Source of the DNA: Aureobasidium sp. EXF-3400
Taxonomy: Eukaryota > Ascomycota > Dothideomycetes > Dothideales > Saccotheciaceae
Length of the DNA stretch: 64,000 nucleotides
Assembly: GCA_024195585.1 (NCBI GenBank)
Contig: SWBL01000235.1
Span: 19,188-83,187 of the forward strand
Direction: 5' to 3'
Under the pieces are notes generated by a model. That model had not been told where the DNA came from. It saw nothing but the letters and a program-made list of their open reading frames with translations, and made no database searches. Position 1 is the first letter of the stretch; each line of letters begins with the position of its first letter. Shown here in pieces: positions 54,601 through 64,000 of the stretch. Position numbers and translations under genes: made by a program.

Positions 54601-55722
54601 TTCGGGTGGTGAGTTGTTTAGACTTAATGAGCCTAAGTCGAAAGATTGATCGACTGGGACAGACGTGTCGACATCATCGTTTGGAGCTAGAGGCGAAGAT
54701 TTCATAGCGGCTGGCCCGGTTGTGCTCTTTGCAAGCTCAGGGTTTGACTGAATGATGGCCAGCATCAGCTGTGAGAGGTCCTGAATCTCGGATTTCTTCC
54801 ACGCCTCGTAGGCATCCTCGAGTTGAAAGTCCTGGCTGCTGAGGGTCCTGCTAGAATTCAGACTGAGATGCATCTGGTACAGCTTCAGGTCTTGTATGGC
54901 GGCCTGCTCAGTCCACACAGCCTTGTGCGAATCGATATCAGCTTGGATTTGATCATACGAGATGCCAAATATGTTTGCGACGCGAAGGACAAGCGGCATA
55001 TCTTTGGCTTCTGGACTGCGAGGAATCTCAACTTCAATGGTGGTGCTACCGGAAGGCTGAGAAGAAGTGGTCAGATCCTGAGCATGTACCAGCAGCTTGC
55101 TCTCAAGTGTCTGCAAGCGAGAGGTGAGCTCAGGACGATCGCGGGCCCAGTCGTCCTTCTTCAGTGCGGAGCTGATGAGGCGAACGAACAGAGCAACATG
55201 ACGGTCGACCATGAGCTTCCACGAGTCGTCTTCTGAGCCCTTTCCTTTCTGCAGCTCCGAGGTAGCCTTGGAGAAGAAGATCAAGAGAAGATCCTCAACA
55301 CGACGATCTTTTTCCATAGACTTGCGAAAGGTAGGATGCTTGAATTCGTTCAGGAAGGTGGCGAAGGTGCGTTTGACCAGAGCGTCATTGAATTCGAGCA
55401 TGCGCTCTTTGCCGACAAGGACGCCTGTGATGCGCTTGTCAAGCTCACCAGTAAAGCCATGCGGAAGACGGGTGCTCTTGGAGTCGCGGATGGAGGAGAA
55501 GTCTTTGACCAAGTCTGTGATGGAGGTGGAGGAGCGCGAGACGGGCTTGACAGGCTGAGCGACGTGTTGGATGCGACGAGCTTTGGGCTGGAGGAGATGC
55601 GAGAGGTAGGCGGTCCGTAGAGCGAACGAGTAGGCATCGTGCTCATCGACCAGCCTCCGCGCAGGCTGTAGGCTCTGCACGCGGCGGCCTGTGACAGACG
55701 AGCGAGCCGACGCCGGCGACAT
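51647..55722 (-). CDS. YNC13: UNC13/Ync13-family protein (MUN domain with C2)
   Basis: Fungal UNC13 relatives act at sites of growth and septation, balancing exocytosis, endocytosis and wall integrity. Exons 52600-55722 and 51647-52546 encode 1340 residues; the 53-bp intron joins TRKITDK to LSSYIQQVL. The long helical MUN region (DUF810/MHD1) lies between residues ~480 and ~870. A C2 domain follows at ~895-1015 (FVFTIKIIEAEDLKACDMNGLSDPYVVLG...WDWDALGDHD), with the acidic residues of a Ca-binding C2. MHD2 comes next (~1085-1200, VDIANALKPLFTYFDDNFAIMK). The basic C terminus (MKKAKEEKRKEAQ) is probably disordered. The order MUN-C2-MHD2 matches fungal Unc13 proteins. Confidence 0.87.
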
Positions 55723-56698
55723 GATTGTTGTTCAGAGGTCCAGCAGCTGTTCAACGAGAGTAGGACAAAGGGAGCGACTTGTCTAGGCGGACATTTGTTT
55801 GCGGTGAGGGACCTTGGTCTTGACCCTGACGCTGGCAATGTTGGCGGTAATCTTGGAGCGATTCGAGTCGGTGTTTCAGCCGCATCTGCTTGCCTACAGG
55901 CACACACACGATTTCCAAGACGCCGCGACGGACTTGAGAGACAGTGGGTTGTGGTTTGGCAAATGCGTCCTTTGCTGGCCTTGTCTCCCCTTTACCAGAC
56001 CCTTTCTGACCACAGCTTAGCAGCAGCGAGCATGGGTATCCACAGCGTCTCACGCGTCATACTTTAATTGGCCATTCGCTCTGCCGCTAGATGATCGCCC
56101 GCCGCACTCGCCGCGTTTCAGCTTTTCTTGGCTCACTCTGTTACATTGCAGCCAACTTTGGACCACCGAACACCTAATCACGTCTCGGCATCTGGTGCTT
56201 CTCTGTCGGAGCCAAAGTTGATGCTTTAACACGCATCCTGTAGACTTTTGTGTCTCTAGCCATCGAGCCCACTTGTTAAGTCGTCACAGCAAGAGCATCC
56301 AAGTGGCTTCGTCGAGTCGGAGCTGCTGTCATGCCTCTGCTGACACGCGCTGCTCTCCACTTTCTGCTGGAAGCTCCTTCTCCGTTTGTCACCTGCCACA
56401 TACCAGTCTCTTGATTTGCACATTCACTTGTTCCTACGCACCTGCCCATGAACTACTGAAGAAAGACCCCGTTCCCTTGAGCAACCGTCACTTGCCTATA
56501 ACGTCCGAGCTCCTGGGTTCTCCGTCTTCCTTTAGGTATATAACCATCTTGTCCGTTCTGTATCTCGTGTACCACTTATAACCTCGCACCATCCCAACCA
56601 CCCTGTTGCCTTTGCGCTCTTTCGTTACAGTCCACCTCCCTTTGCGCGCTCTCTCTCTACAGTCTACCCCGCCATCTAACTCCTCATCTTTCACGGCC
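55723..56698. promoter_or_regulatory. Divergent region of UNC13-like and INO4-like genes
   Basis: It contains a TATATAA at 56537-56543, about 155 bp before the INO4-like start codon, followed by a pyrimidine-rich leader (CTCTCTCTACAG at about 56650). No gene is seen between the start codons. Confidence 0.5.
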
Positions 56699-57034
56699 AT
56701 GTCCAACAACAACAATGCTGGCGCCAACTTTGCCGACAAGCCTCGCCTGACAGAGCAAGAAAAGAAGAACAACCACATTGCCTCAGAACAAAAACGCCGT
56801 CAAGCAATTCGTGAAGGCTTCGATCGTCTTGCTGAAATTGTTCCCGGCATGTCAGGACAGGGTCGCAGCGAGGCCGTAATGCTCTCCGCCACCGTCACCT
56901 ACATGAGAGCCCAGCTCGCCAAAAAGGACGCGCTCCGCGACATGGCTGCAAAACTCAATGTCAGTGACGGCGACTTTGAGCAGATGTATCGCGAAGAGCG
57001 TGCCAGAATCAACCAAAGCTATGATCGTTCCTGA
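56699..57034 (+). CDS. INO4: bHLH transcription factor, INO4-like
   Basis: This intronless gene encodes 111 residues from the ATG at 56699. A single bHLH domain covers most of the protein (residues ~20-85): basic region KKNNHIASEQKRRQAIREGF with the E-x-x-R-R pattern for E-box recognition, a loop (VPGMSGQGRSEAV) and helix 2 (MLSATVTYMRAQLAKKD). Small size and sequence match the INO4 branch, which in yeast pairs with Ino2 on phospholipid-synthesis promoters. In filamentous fungi Ino2 is generally not conserved, so the partner is unknown. Confidence 0.85.
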   Translation: MSNNNNAGANFADKPRLTEQEKKNNHIASEQKRRQAIREGFDRLAEIVPGMSGQGRSEAVMLSATVTYMRAQLAKKDALRDMAAKLNVSDGDFEQMYREERARINQSYDRS

Positions 57035-58635
57035 TCCTTACCCAACATCGCTTCTTTATGCTTGTGCCGTGCCTGCATCTACATCACTCAGCTCTTTGGT
57101 GTGTTTCACCTCATCACTTTCACTCGCGCAGCTTGGCTGACCACAACTCCTAGATATGCGATGCATCTTCTCGCTTTTGGGTCTTGATATACTCTTGACA
57201 ATCTTGATGGCTGTTGCTTCCGCGGCCAAACTCAACACAGTTTTGGTCGCCTTTCATCGCACCTGCTCATCATGTCTTATTTTCGACATCAAAGAATGCT
57301 CGCATTACATGCTTGATCCAGCCTATAGCATTCGCTGTTAATCGCGTTGATCCATTCTATCTCTTGCAGCATTATCGGGCTTGGTGGATTGCATTCTTTG
57401 TCTCCCCGTTTGCACTCAGAAGCCATAGACACTACTATCACTGGTGACGGCACATGAATGGTCCATCACTCAGCAATAAATCCAACTTCTGTTATTCCAC
57501 GTATCGGTGCCTTGCCGTCTCATAGTTCTTGATCCGCAAAACATAGACGCGTGTTTGTCAGTGCTCGTATGAGCCGTATCCCGATCGCACCCACATAATG
57601 TCACCGGTGATCGGGTCTCTCCCGCAAATTTTGCACCTTGTATGGCAAACCTTGAATGAAATCTGAACCAGAACACTAACCTCCACTGCCCAAATGGTTC
57701 GAGTGCAGAGCCTTGAGGATCTAGATTCCAATACGCCATCCAAAGGCCCGTAAAGTTTGACCGTTGGGGCACTTGCAAGAGAACCAGGTTCACTGATTAG
57801 CAGAGACGGATGCCTCCGGACACGTGTGTCGCATGTAATTCGTGCATACGGCAGCCAATCCCATGCTCGCTCAACAGCCATGCATCACTCGTTGATTGCG
57901 GAGGCTTCCTAACTCAAACGGTCTGCTGGTCGACAGAACAGAGGAGCGGAGTGAGTCTGGTAGAAGGAACGACTATTAACTCAATACTTACCGGCCGCCC
58001 TTTTAGTCAAGCAAGTCCCGTGTAAGTTCATCTACGGTCTGAACGTTTGTCGCCGAGTCGCACAGGTCTACGGACTCAAGTCATCGAGACAAGCCGATGT
58101 CTTGCATTGTCGATCGTTTGCCTACAGTTTTCTGGAAGCCACGCTCATCGTCGAGAATAGTGGGACTCTAATCCTCCTCAGCAAATCACAGTCCACAAGC
58201 GCAGGGCCAGCAGCCGGTGTCATGCAGAATCATTTAAACCTGCAGCAGAAAATGGCTCTGACACAGGAGCAAACCGTCAAACAATAAAAGGACCGGCCCC
58301 TTGCGAGAAGCTCTGATTGGCGCCATGGCCTGGCCACTGCACAATTGCACGCCGGGCAAATAAAAGGTGGTTCGGTGGTGCCAGCACAAGCCACAATAGC
58401 CGTTAGACGCGACGTCTCCCGGAATTCTAGTGCATGCCACGGACGATGCGGGCGACTCATGATCTCGGCCTTGAGGCGTTGAAGCCTCGTCGTGGGCTCT
58501 TTGACATAATACGGACCCATGCCCGTAAGTGTCAGGCCTCTCTTGCAACCATTCCCATCACTCCGAGATCAGCAAGTCATCGACAGTCGCTTTTTGCATT
58601 GAGACCCATCACATCTCTGGATCCAGCTCTTCATC
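57035..58635. other. Intergenic (1.6 kb), no convincing gene
   Basis: Only short frames without ATG-supported family features appear on either strand. The right end is presumably the promoter of the gene at 58636. Confidence 0.5.
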
Positions 58636-59253
58636 ATGTTCGAAAACTATACAGTGACCGCATCGGGTCATCCTTCATCGCTGCCACTCACTTGTGATGA
58701 TTTATTCGGACCTGACTGGACTGTACCTCGTACTTCGTCACCGCGCGATTCTCAAATCTCGATTACACAACTCTCGCAACAGTTCAGCGAAATGCGTTAC
58801 ACATCGCAGCCCTTCTTCTATACCCAACAAACGCCATCAAATGCCGCCGAGTGTGAGCTGGACTCAACCTTGAGCTCGTCTGATTATGTGGGTTCGCTAT
58901 CTCCTTCCAGGAGGCGAGCTCACAGGCAGCACGGAGTACGAATGCTCTGTGACCCGTCCCACCTTCGCAACATCCAAGACATGGTGGACAAAATGGTCCA
59001 GTCCGGAGACCAATGCGCCATATCACCACCTCGGGCTTCCAGTGCAAGCCCGTCGCATACGGATGATGAAGGCTACAGCAGTCTCGACGAGAAGCGACGT
59101 AACGGCTCGATCTCTTCAGTCTCGTCTGCTGGATCTGGGGCATCTTCCTTGTCGTTCAGACGCTCTGTGGATTCTATCACTGGTGCCTGTGTGTCGAAGA
59201 ACGTTCGCATCAAGAAGGCTCGCAACGCGCGGGGTCTTTCCAAGCAGGCATGA
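58636..59253 (+). CDS. Uncharacterised fungal protein, 205 residues, Ser-rich
   Basis: The frame starts with MFENYTVTASGHPSSL at the ATG at 58636 and has no intron. It includes a conserved-looking central helix (SHLRNIQDMVDKMVQSGDQC) and low-complexity Ser tracts (SISSVSSAGSGASSLSFRRS). The C terminus is basic (KNVRIKKARNARGLSK), suggesting a nuclear signal. The YSSLDEKRR segment and Ser tracts may be phosphorylated. I do not recognise a named domain; similar small proteins occur in Dothideomycetes and Eurotiomycetes, as far as I recall. Confidence 0.65.
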   Translation: MFENYTVTASGHPSSLPLTCDDLFGPDWTVPRTSSPRDSQISITQLSQQFSEMRYTSQPFFYTQQTPSNAAECELDSTLSSSDYVGSLSPSRRRAHRQHGVRMLCDPSHLRNIQDMVDKMVQSGDQCAISPPRASSASPSHTDDEGYSSLDEKRRNGSISSVSSAGSGASSLSFRRSVDSITGACVSKNVRIKKARNARGLSKQA

Positions 59254-59758
59254 ATGGCTGGCGGAGGATTGAAGTTGTTTGTTTACTGGGCTGGAGTTTG
59301 GTTTATTCTTTTGGCCTTCAGGATATCGGCCAAGGCGGGTGATAATGACTTATGAACGGATATTGGATCGGACTAGGACGATGTAACAGGTGTCGAGGCG
59401 GCTTTGGCCTTGCTGCAGGCGTTATTCGCAGAGTACCAGAGATACCCATATAGATGACTTTAATAGCTGAGATTGACAAGAGTCACTCAAGCGCAGCCGA
59501 CAACTGCAAATTCATACATTATCTAGACGGTTCTCGCAGATGACAACAAAGATGCAGAAGACAGGTGAATTGACTGACAAGCATTGGAAGCGTGCTCAGG
59601 TCAGGTCAGGTCAGGTCAGGTCAGGGTGGCACTGTAAGGTTGAGCCGGCTCGAGCGTTTTGCCAAGATCAGAGTCGTTTGTTTCGCATCTGCTTTCTTGA
59701 GCTCTGTTTAACTCTGTTCAAGTCTGTTGAACTCGGCCACGCAGACAACAAGCCAGAC
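59254..59758. promoter_or_regulatory. Upstream region of the gene at 59759
   Basis: It contains a (TCAGG)6 repeat at 59596-59625. An in-frame ATG at 59540 would add 73 residues read through this repeat (…RSGQVRSG…), which I consider 5' leader and not protein. Confidence 0.5.
59596..59625. repeat. (TCAGG)6 pentanucleotide microsatellite
   Basis: Six perfect TCAGG units lie 134 bp before the start codon at 59759, in the probable 5' leader. The unit is not the fungal telomere repeat (TTAGGG). Confidence 0.95.
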
Positions 59759-60343
59759 ATGGCACTCTCGGGGCTCGTCAGGCCAATCAAGAGTCGCGCG
59801 GTGCACTTGCGCCTGCATCCTCGTGTAGAGACACTGGCCGAGAGTCGCGAGATCCTCCGGCTGATGCAACAATATGGACGAGTCGAAATGTTCCGCAACT
59901 TCAAGTACGATGCTCTCCCCGTGGCCAACACGATGATCGCCATTTTCGAGACGGACGAGGCGGCGCAGAAACTCCTCGAGGTATCGCCCTTGCGCTTTGT
60001 CATGAGCCCCGAAGGCTCGGGAGACGCACCACAGAGGCACTACCAGCTCCAGGCAAACACGTCGACCTTCCACCACCGCGATCAGATCGACCAGACCGCC
60101 TACAATGGCTCCTACAAGATTTCGAGTAGATGCCCAGTCCAAGAAGATCTGGCCAAAAATGTCCCCATGCTGGGCTTGAGCGAGTTTACCCTGCGGAAGG
60201 AGGAAAAGCCTTGGAGAGTGCTGCGCGCAGAAAAGCAAAACGAAGAGAGTGCCAAAACACTGAGGCAGCTCCTCGAAGAAGCGCCTGCTCCCAACAAGTC
60301 CACTGCAGCAAACCATGTGCAACAAGAAAAGTCAATTGACTGA
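59759..60343 (+). CDS. Uncharacterised fungal protein with RRM-like N-terminal fold
   Basis: The protein has 194 residues from the ATG at 59759 (MALSGLVRPIKSRAVHLRL), with no intron. The first ~85 residues resemble an RRM-like beta-alpha-beta arrangement (AVHLRLHPRVETLAESREIL, QQYGRVEMFRNFK, NTMIAIFETDEAAQKLL). A Gln/Thr-rich middle and a charged helical tail follow (RVLRAEKQNEESAKTLRQLL). A mitochondrial role is conceivable from the basic N terminus but is not shown. It ends 32 bp from the convergent gene's stop. Confidence 0.65.
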   Translation: MALSGLVRPIKSRAVHLRLHPRVETLAESREILRLMQQYGRVEMFRNFKYDALPVANTMIAIFETDEAAQKLLEVSPLRFVMSPEGSGDAPQRHYQLQANTSTFHHRDQIDQTAYNGSYKISSRCPVQEDLAKNVPMLGLSEFTLRKEEKPWRVLRAEKQNEESAKTLRQLLEEAPAPNKSTAANHVQQEKSID

Positions 60344-60375
60344 GACTACCATTACGACTGCCAGAAGCAACAATC

Positions 60376-61997
60376 TCACTGCACTGTGCACCCCCCGCCT
60401 TGCAAAACTCGAATTGCCTCCGTCAATTCTGTTGCCTTGCTCTCGCTGCCCAGCTGCTCCAATCGCCCGACCACCAGCGCCTTGGCCAAGAATTTGGATC
60501 TGTAACCGTCCCGTGCTGTGATCAGGCGGCCGCGGTAATGATTCCGTGGCAGGTGTCGTAGCTCTGGAGCAACACTCGTGACTTGCTCCTGCTCTTCCTC
60601 CTCCAGTGTCCTTTCAGCCATGACACCGCCACCCTTCCTGAACGCATACAACGAGTCACCACATACCATCCTGATCAAGACCCGATCGGGTCCATTTCCC
60701 TCTTCGTGTTCCTTTCGCAGCTGCTCCAAGTTCAGAACTACCATCGTCTTATGATCGGCCGCCTGGTCCTTGAATACGTGTCCGAACTGATAGAGGACTG
60801 TATTACCACTCCTTCTCATGAGAGTTGCAAGCTTCGCAGCTGTTGCGACGATCGAAATCAGTTTTGACTGCAACAAGCTGAACTCTTTTGTCTCGTTCTG
60901 AGGGTCGAGGTGGTAAAGTGCATCAAGCAGCATCGAGATCTGCAGTGCGAGTTTCAGATTGGCAAATTGTCGCTGACTGCTCTGATTGACATCTTCTCTG
61001 TACTGAATCTCATAAGATGTGATGTAGAGAGCGCGCTGTTCTTCTCTGTAGAATCCTTCCAAGCAATCAGTTGTTTGTTCGTACATGAATTGTCTTCTGG
61101 TAGAGACATACCGTCCTCATTTTCTTGGGCTTTCTGCATTTGCTCCAGCGTTGTCATTAATCCTTCAGGCCCGCCAAACAGGAGACTACCAAAGACATGT
61201 CGTACCAGCACCCTATGAATGATGCCAAAGCTGAGACCAATACGACAATCCCGTTCTGCGACGACCTGTTGCCAAGTTCGCGCATCACCGCCGCCTTCAG
61301 CAACGGCCCTGGAGAAGTTGATGAACTCCAAATCGTTGCTGTCTTGGATATCACCAAGCATCTTGCTAAGGTCAGGCTCCTCGATGTCTCGACCAAAGAA
61401 TCTGGAGCAAAGCTCGTAAATGTCGCGGCGGATCTCATGTAATGTTTCCATGACTTTTGCATCTAGCTCGTTGTCTTTCCTTTCTTGTGGTGTGAGATTT
61501 TCTGGAGGGGTTGGGTGTGCTGATCCGGAATATCTGGATGAGGCCTTCATTTGTCCTGCTGCGACTTCTCCTGAAATGGTAGGTGCCGGTACGGGGCCTT
61601 TAGAGGTGCTTCTTCGAGCCTGACTCACAGTCTCCTCAGGATCCCTGTGCGAATCAACCTTAGATATACTGCGCTTGGTCGGGCTCCTTGACCGCGTTGC
61701 TCGACTGCCTGAACTTCTTGCCTGACGGTCTTCTACCTGCAATTGATGGGCGGCGTCAGCGTCCATTTGATCTTCGCGGTTGCCATCGATTGGCCACTGG
61801 GTGGCTCGCGTCTCGAAGGTGACGTTCTTTGCTGGGGAAGCCTTTCTGTTTCTGGAGATGCTGGGCTGAACACGGCGCTGGGAGGCAGGTATGTCGAAGT
61901 CGTCGTAACCTGTACCCTCCTCATAATTCTCCTCTTCCTCTTCCTGTTCCTCTTCCTCTTCCAAGTGGCCGGACCCCCAAAGTGATGTATGTGCCAT
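60376..61997 (-). CDS. Uncharacterised fungal protein, 521 residues
   Basis: Exons 61112-61997 and 60376-61055 encode 521 residues; the 56-bp intron (GTATGT...TTGGAAG) joins ENED to GFYREEQRAL. The first Met is 61997 (MAHTSLWGSGHLEEEEE). The N-terminal half is disordered, with a Glu run encoded by a TCCTCTTCC-type repeat and Ser/Arg clusters (GSRATRSRSPTKRS). The C-terminal half is helical and conserved-looking: HEIRRDIYELCSRFFG, RIGLSFGIIHRVLVRHVFG, LALQISMLLDALYHLDPQN, RDGYRSKFLAKALVVGRLEQ. I do not recognise a named family or function. Confidence 0.65.
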
Positions 61998-64000
61998 GCT
62001 TGTGATATGTGTGGAGTCAGTGCAGGCCAACGGGAAAACTGATACAGGTTCTTCAACGGGATTTACGGCTGCTATGCTGAGCTTTTTGCTATCGGCTGGC
62101 TGCAGGAATTGTTATGATTGTTACCATTGCTCTCATTCCGTTGTTCGTGGAATGTAATCGAAGAAGGAATGCACGCCTCTCAGTGTTGGGGTGACCTGGA
62201 CAAACATGAACATCTTGCGTTGATGTGTTATATCAAACATAGAGTGACTTTCGAAAGAACGCCAAAGATACTAAAACTAGACTGACTACCAATGAAATCG
62301 ATGTGCGGTCGACATCTGCTGCCACTGTTCCAATCGGTTGCATCGTCTCCTAATTTTGCATGGGCCAATCTGGAGGGAACAACACTGTGGAGTGGCACAG
62401 ATGCATCCCAGACAATGCTGCAGATCTACTGATATCAAAAATTTCTTCAGCAATCCCTATAGTGTGTTTGGAGACATAGAATCATGACGGTCACGGCTCA
62501 GGATGGTGACAACTCGCAGGGCTGCCGGTCGTGTTGTTGGTGAGTCCCTGGTATGCTTAATGAAGCCGAGAAGGACGCCATTAGTCGAGCAGATCGTTGC
62601 CTTGGTAACTAAGGTACGTGAATAAATGTTTGGAATGTACGATCGGTTTCGTGCTAGTAGCTTCAGCGATGCTGGGTCTTGAGGGCGTTCATATTCTGAG
62701 AAAGATAGTATTCTCAGGTTCCTTGCTATCAAAATGTAGCCAATGAGCAGAATTGCATACTTCCTCTTCAGACGAGTGGACAAAGAGATCGTGGGTGCGG
62801 AGTGCTTTACCAACAACACAAAACATACGCAGTATATAGTATCGACTTTTTGTTCACACTCATGGGCTTGAATCTTATGAATAGATGGCTCAAGCAGCTA
62901 TCTGCCATCCGTGAGCTCGTGACCTGGCATCTCGACTGGTCCGCCATGATCTCGTTGCAATAGCTGTATGGTAGGCGGTCTTCAAGGCTCGAAACTTGGG
63001 CCGCGATCCATTTCAAGCATTGTCCCCCAAAAAATCATTGCGAGCAAACGAATTAGTGATGGGTCGTTGCGTAGCAGGCTAAAGCTGTGACCCGAGTCTG
63101 GGAAGCAGAGTTCACGTTCGAGGTTCCATTCCGAAAACAAGCCTGAACTTTGTTCGCAAGGACGACATCTGTCTGCTTTCAAAGCCATAATTCGAGGTTG
63201 CCCACGGACGAGAGTCCGTTTGGTCGTGTGTATTTTCTACAGGCGGTTGACTTTCGCTAACAAGACAACAACATGAACATGATGACCATGCTTGCGATCG
63301 CCTAATGCACGTTCCCTATCTAAAATGATGTATATCCCGTCGTATTGCGCAAATTCAAACGTGACATCTCCAGTTTTAAGAAACGAAAGAATGTGAGCTG
63401 TGAGCCTGTGAAACGAAGCCCACCAATTTGTTTTTAATTGCTCGCTACAGAGCCAAGCAAGGGAAGCGGGGCAGCCTTTGTGGTGGAGCAATGGTAAAGA
63501 CAAAATCCTGTCGGGCAAACTGCTGCTTTCAAGGGCATTGCCTTGTTGAGATGCGAAAACGAACCTCGCAGACAATCTCCCACCGGGCCGTTCGCACGCC
63601 GGACAAATTGCAGAATGTCGCATGACGGGCCAAAGACGACAGCAGCTTCATCAGAGCTGGGACCAAAGCCACAGTTCTCGAGCCGCTAGGAGCTCGATTG
63701 TTTCAAGCGAAAAAGTGAGGGGCGCACTCTTTGATGACGGACACGGCATGCGTAAGCGCAAGGATGAGCGGCCAGGTATGCTGCCCAGTCGTGATGGTAA
63801 ATCAATCCGTCGTACAGCACACGGGACAAGGTTCCGACGGCAGCAGGGCAAGCAGAAGACAACGAGAGCACAGAAAAGGAGTGGCAGGAATCTCAGAGGC
63901 CGTTGCACCATCTGTCAACCCTCAGGACATGAATTTGTTGGCGCGCTTGTGTGCAGTAGTCGGCTGTCAAGACCTTCGGCTCGCGGGTACCCGCTCGTAG
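61998..64000. other. Right-end intergenic region (2 kb), no convincing gene
   Basis: Short frames only. A minus-strand ATG frame of 128 codons (63623-63237) lacks any family feature. The part next to 61997 should be the promoter of the minus-strand gene. No tRNA, transposon or repeat is recognisable. Confidence 0.5.

Overview
The window is nuclear DNA of a filamentous ascomycete (Pezizomycotina), probably a Dothideomycete. The evidence is compact spliced genes with GT-AG introns mostly of 47-85 bp, CTAAC/CTGAC-type branch sites, and proteins typical of that group: a SomA/Flo8-type LisH regulator, a ZtGT2-like family 2 glycosyltransferase, a Boi-type SH3/SAM/PH scaffold, and fungal L-rhamnose and xylitol dehydrogenases. 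There is no sign of operons, plasmid, phage or CRISPR. All exon models were built by eye from reading frame, splice signals and family knowledge.

Layout. 0-7.5 kb: UTP10 (5' end only), divergent from NRDE2, then a large uncharacterised protein. 9.3-10.8 kb: ZtGT2-like glycosyltransferase on the minus strand. 13.6-18.1 kb: mitochondrial ATP synthase subunit g, the ROK1 helicase, and L-rhamnose-1-dehydrogenase convergent with ROK1. 19.2-25.7 kb: BOI-type scaffold, divergent from a MIZ/SP-RING protein. 26.2-30.3 kb: chromodomain protein, an AT-rich decayed patch, an HSD17B10-like SDR, a possible gene relic and CMC1. 30.5-37.4 kb: a possible tiny gene, a low-complexity protein and the SomA-like regulator. 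38.4-40.5 kb: divergent BET3 and U5-40K. 40.9-49.6 kb: xylitol dehydrogenase, an APC permease, a DUF1479 oxygenase and a GH1 beta-glucosidase, the most metabolic and accessory-looking part. 50-62 kb: a conserved hypothetical, an UNC13-family protein, an INO4-like bHLH and three uncharacterised fungal genes. About 62-64 kb appears gene-free.

Functions are mainly housekeeping: ribosome biogenesis (UTP10, ROK1), splicing and RNA surveillance (U5-40K, NRDE2), mitochondrial biogenesis (ATP20, CMC1), and secretion, polarity and cell wall (BET3, UNC13-like, BOI-like, GT2). A few catabolic genes for plant-derived sugars (LRA1, XDH, GH1) are scattered between them and do not form a cluster.

The most unusual feature is in the introns. 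Of 38 introns modelled, 35 are 47-85 bp and three are 195-226 bp. Two of the long ones, in unrelated genes 18 kb apart on opposite strands (MIZ gene 23531-23729; xylitol dehydrogenase 41145-41339), are copies of the same roughly 180-bp sequence, with inverted-repeat ends (CGAAGGTA...TACCTTC) and an internal inverted repeat (AACACCACGACT / AGTCGTGGTGTT). They have the properties of introner-like elements, mobile sequences that create new spliceosomal introns. The third long intron (permease, 43639-43864) is also a long foldback but of different sequence.
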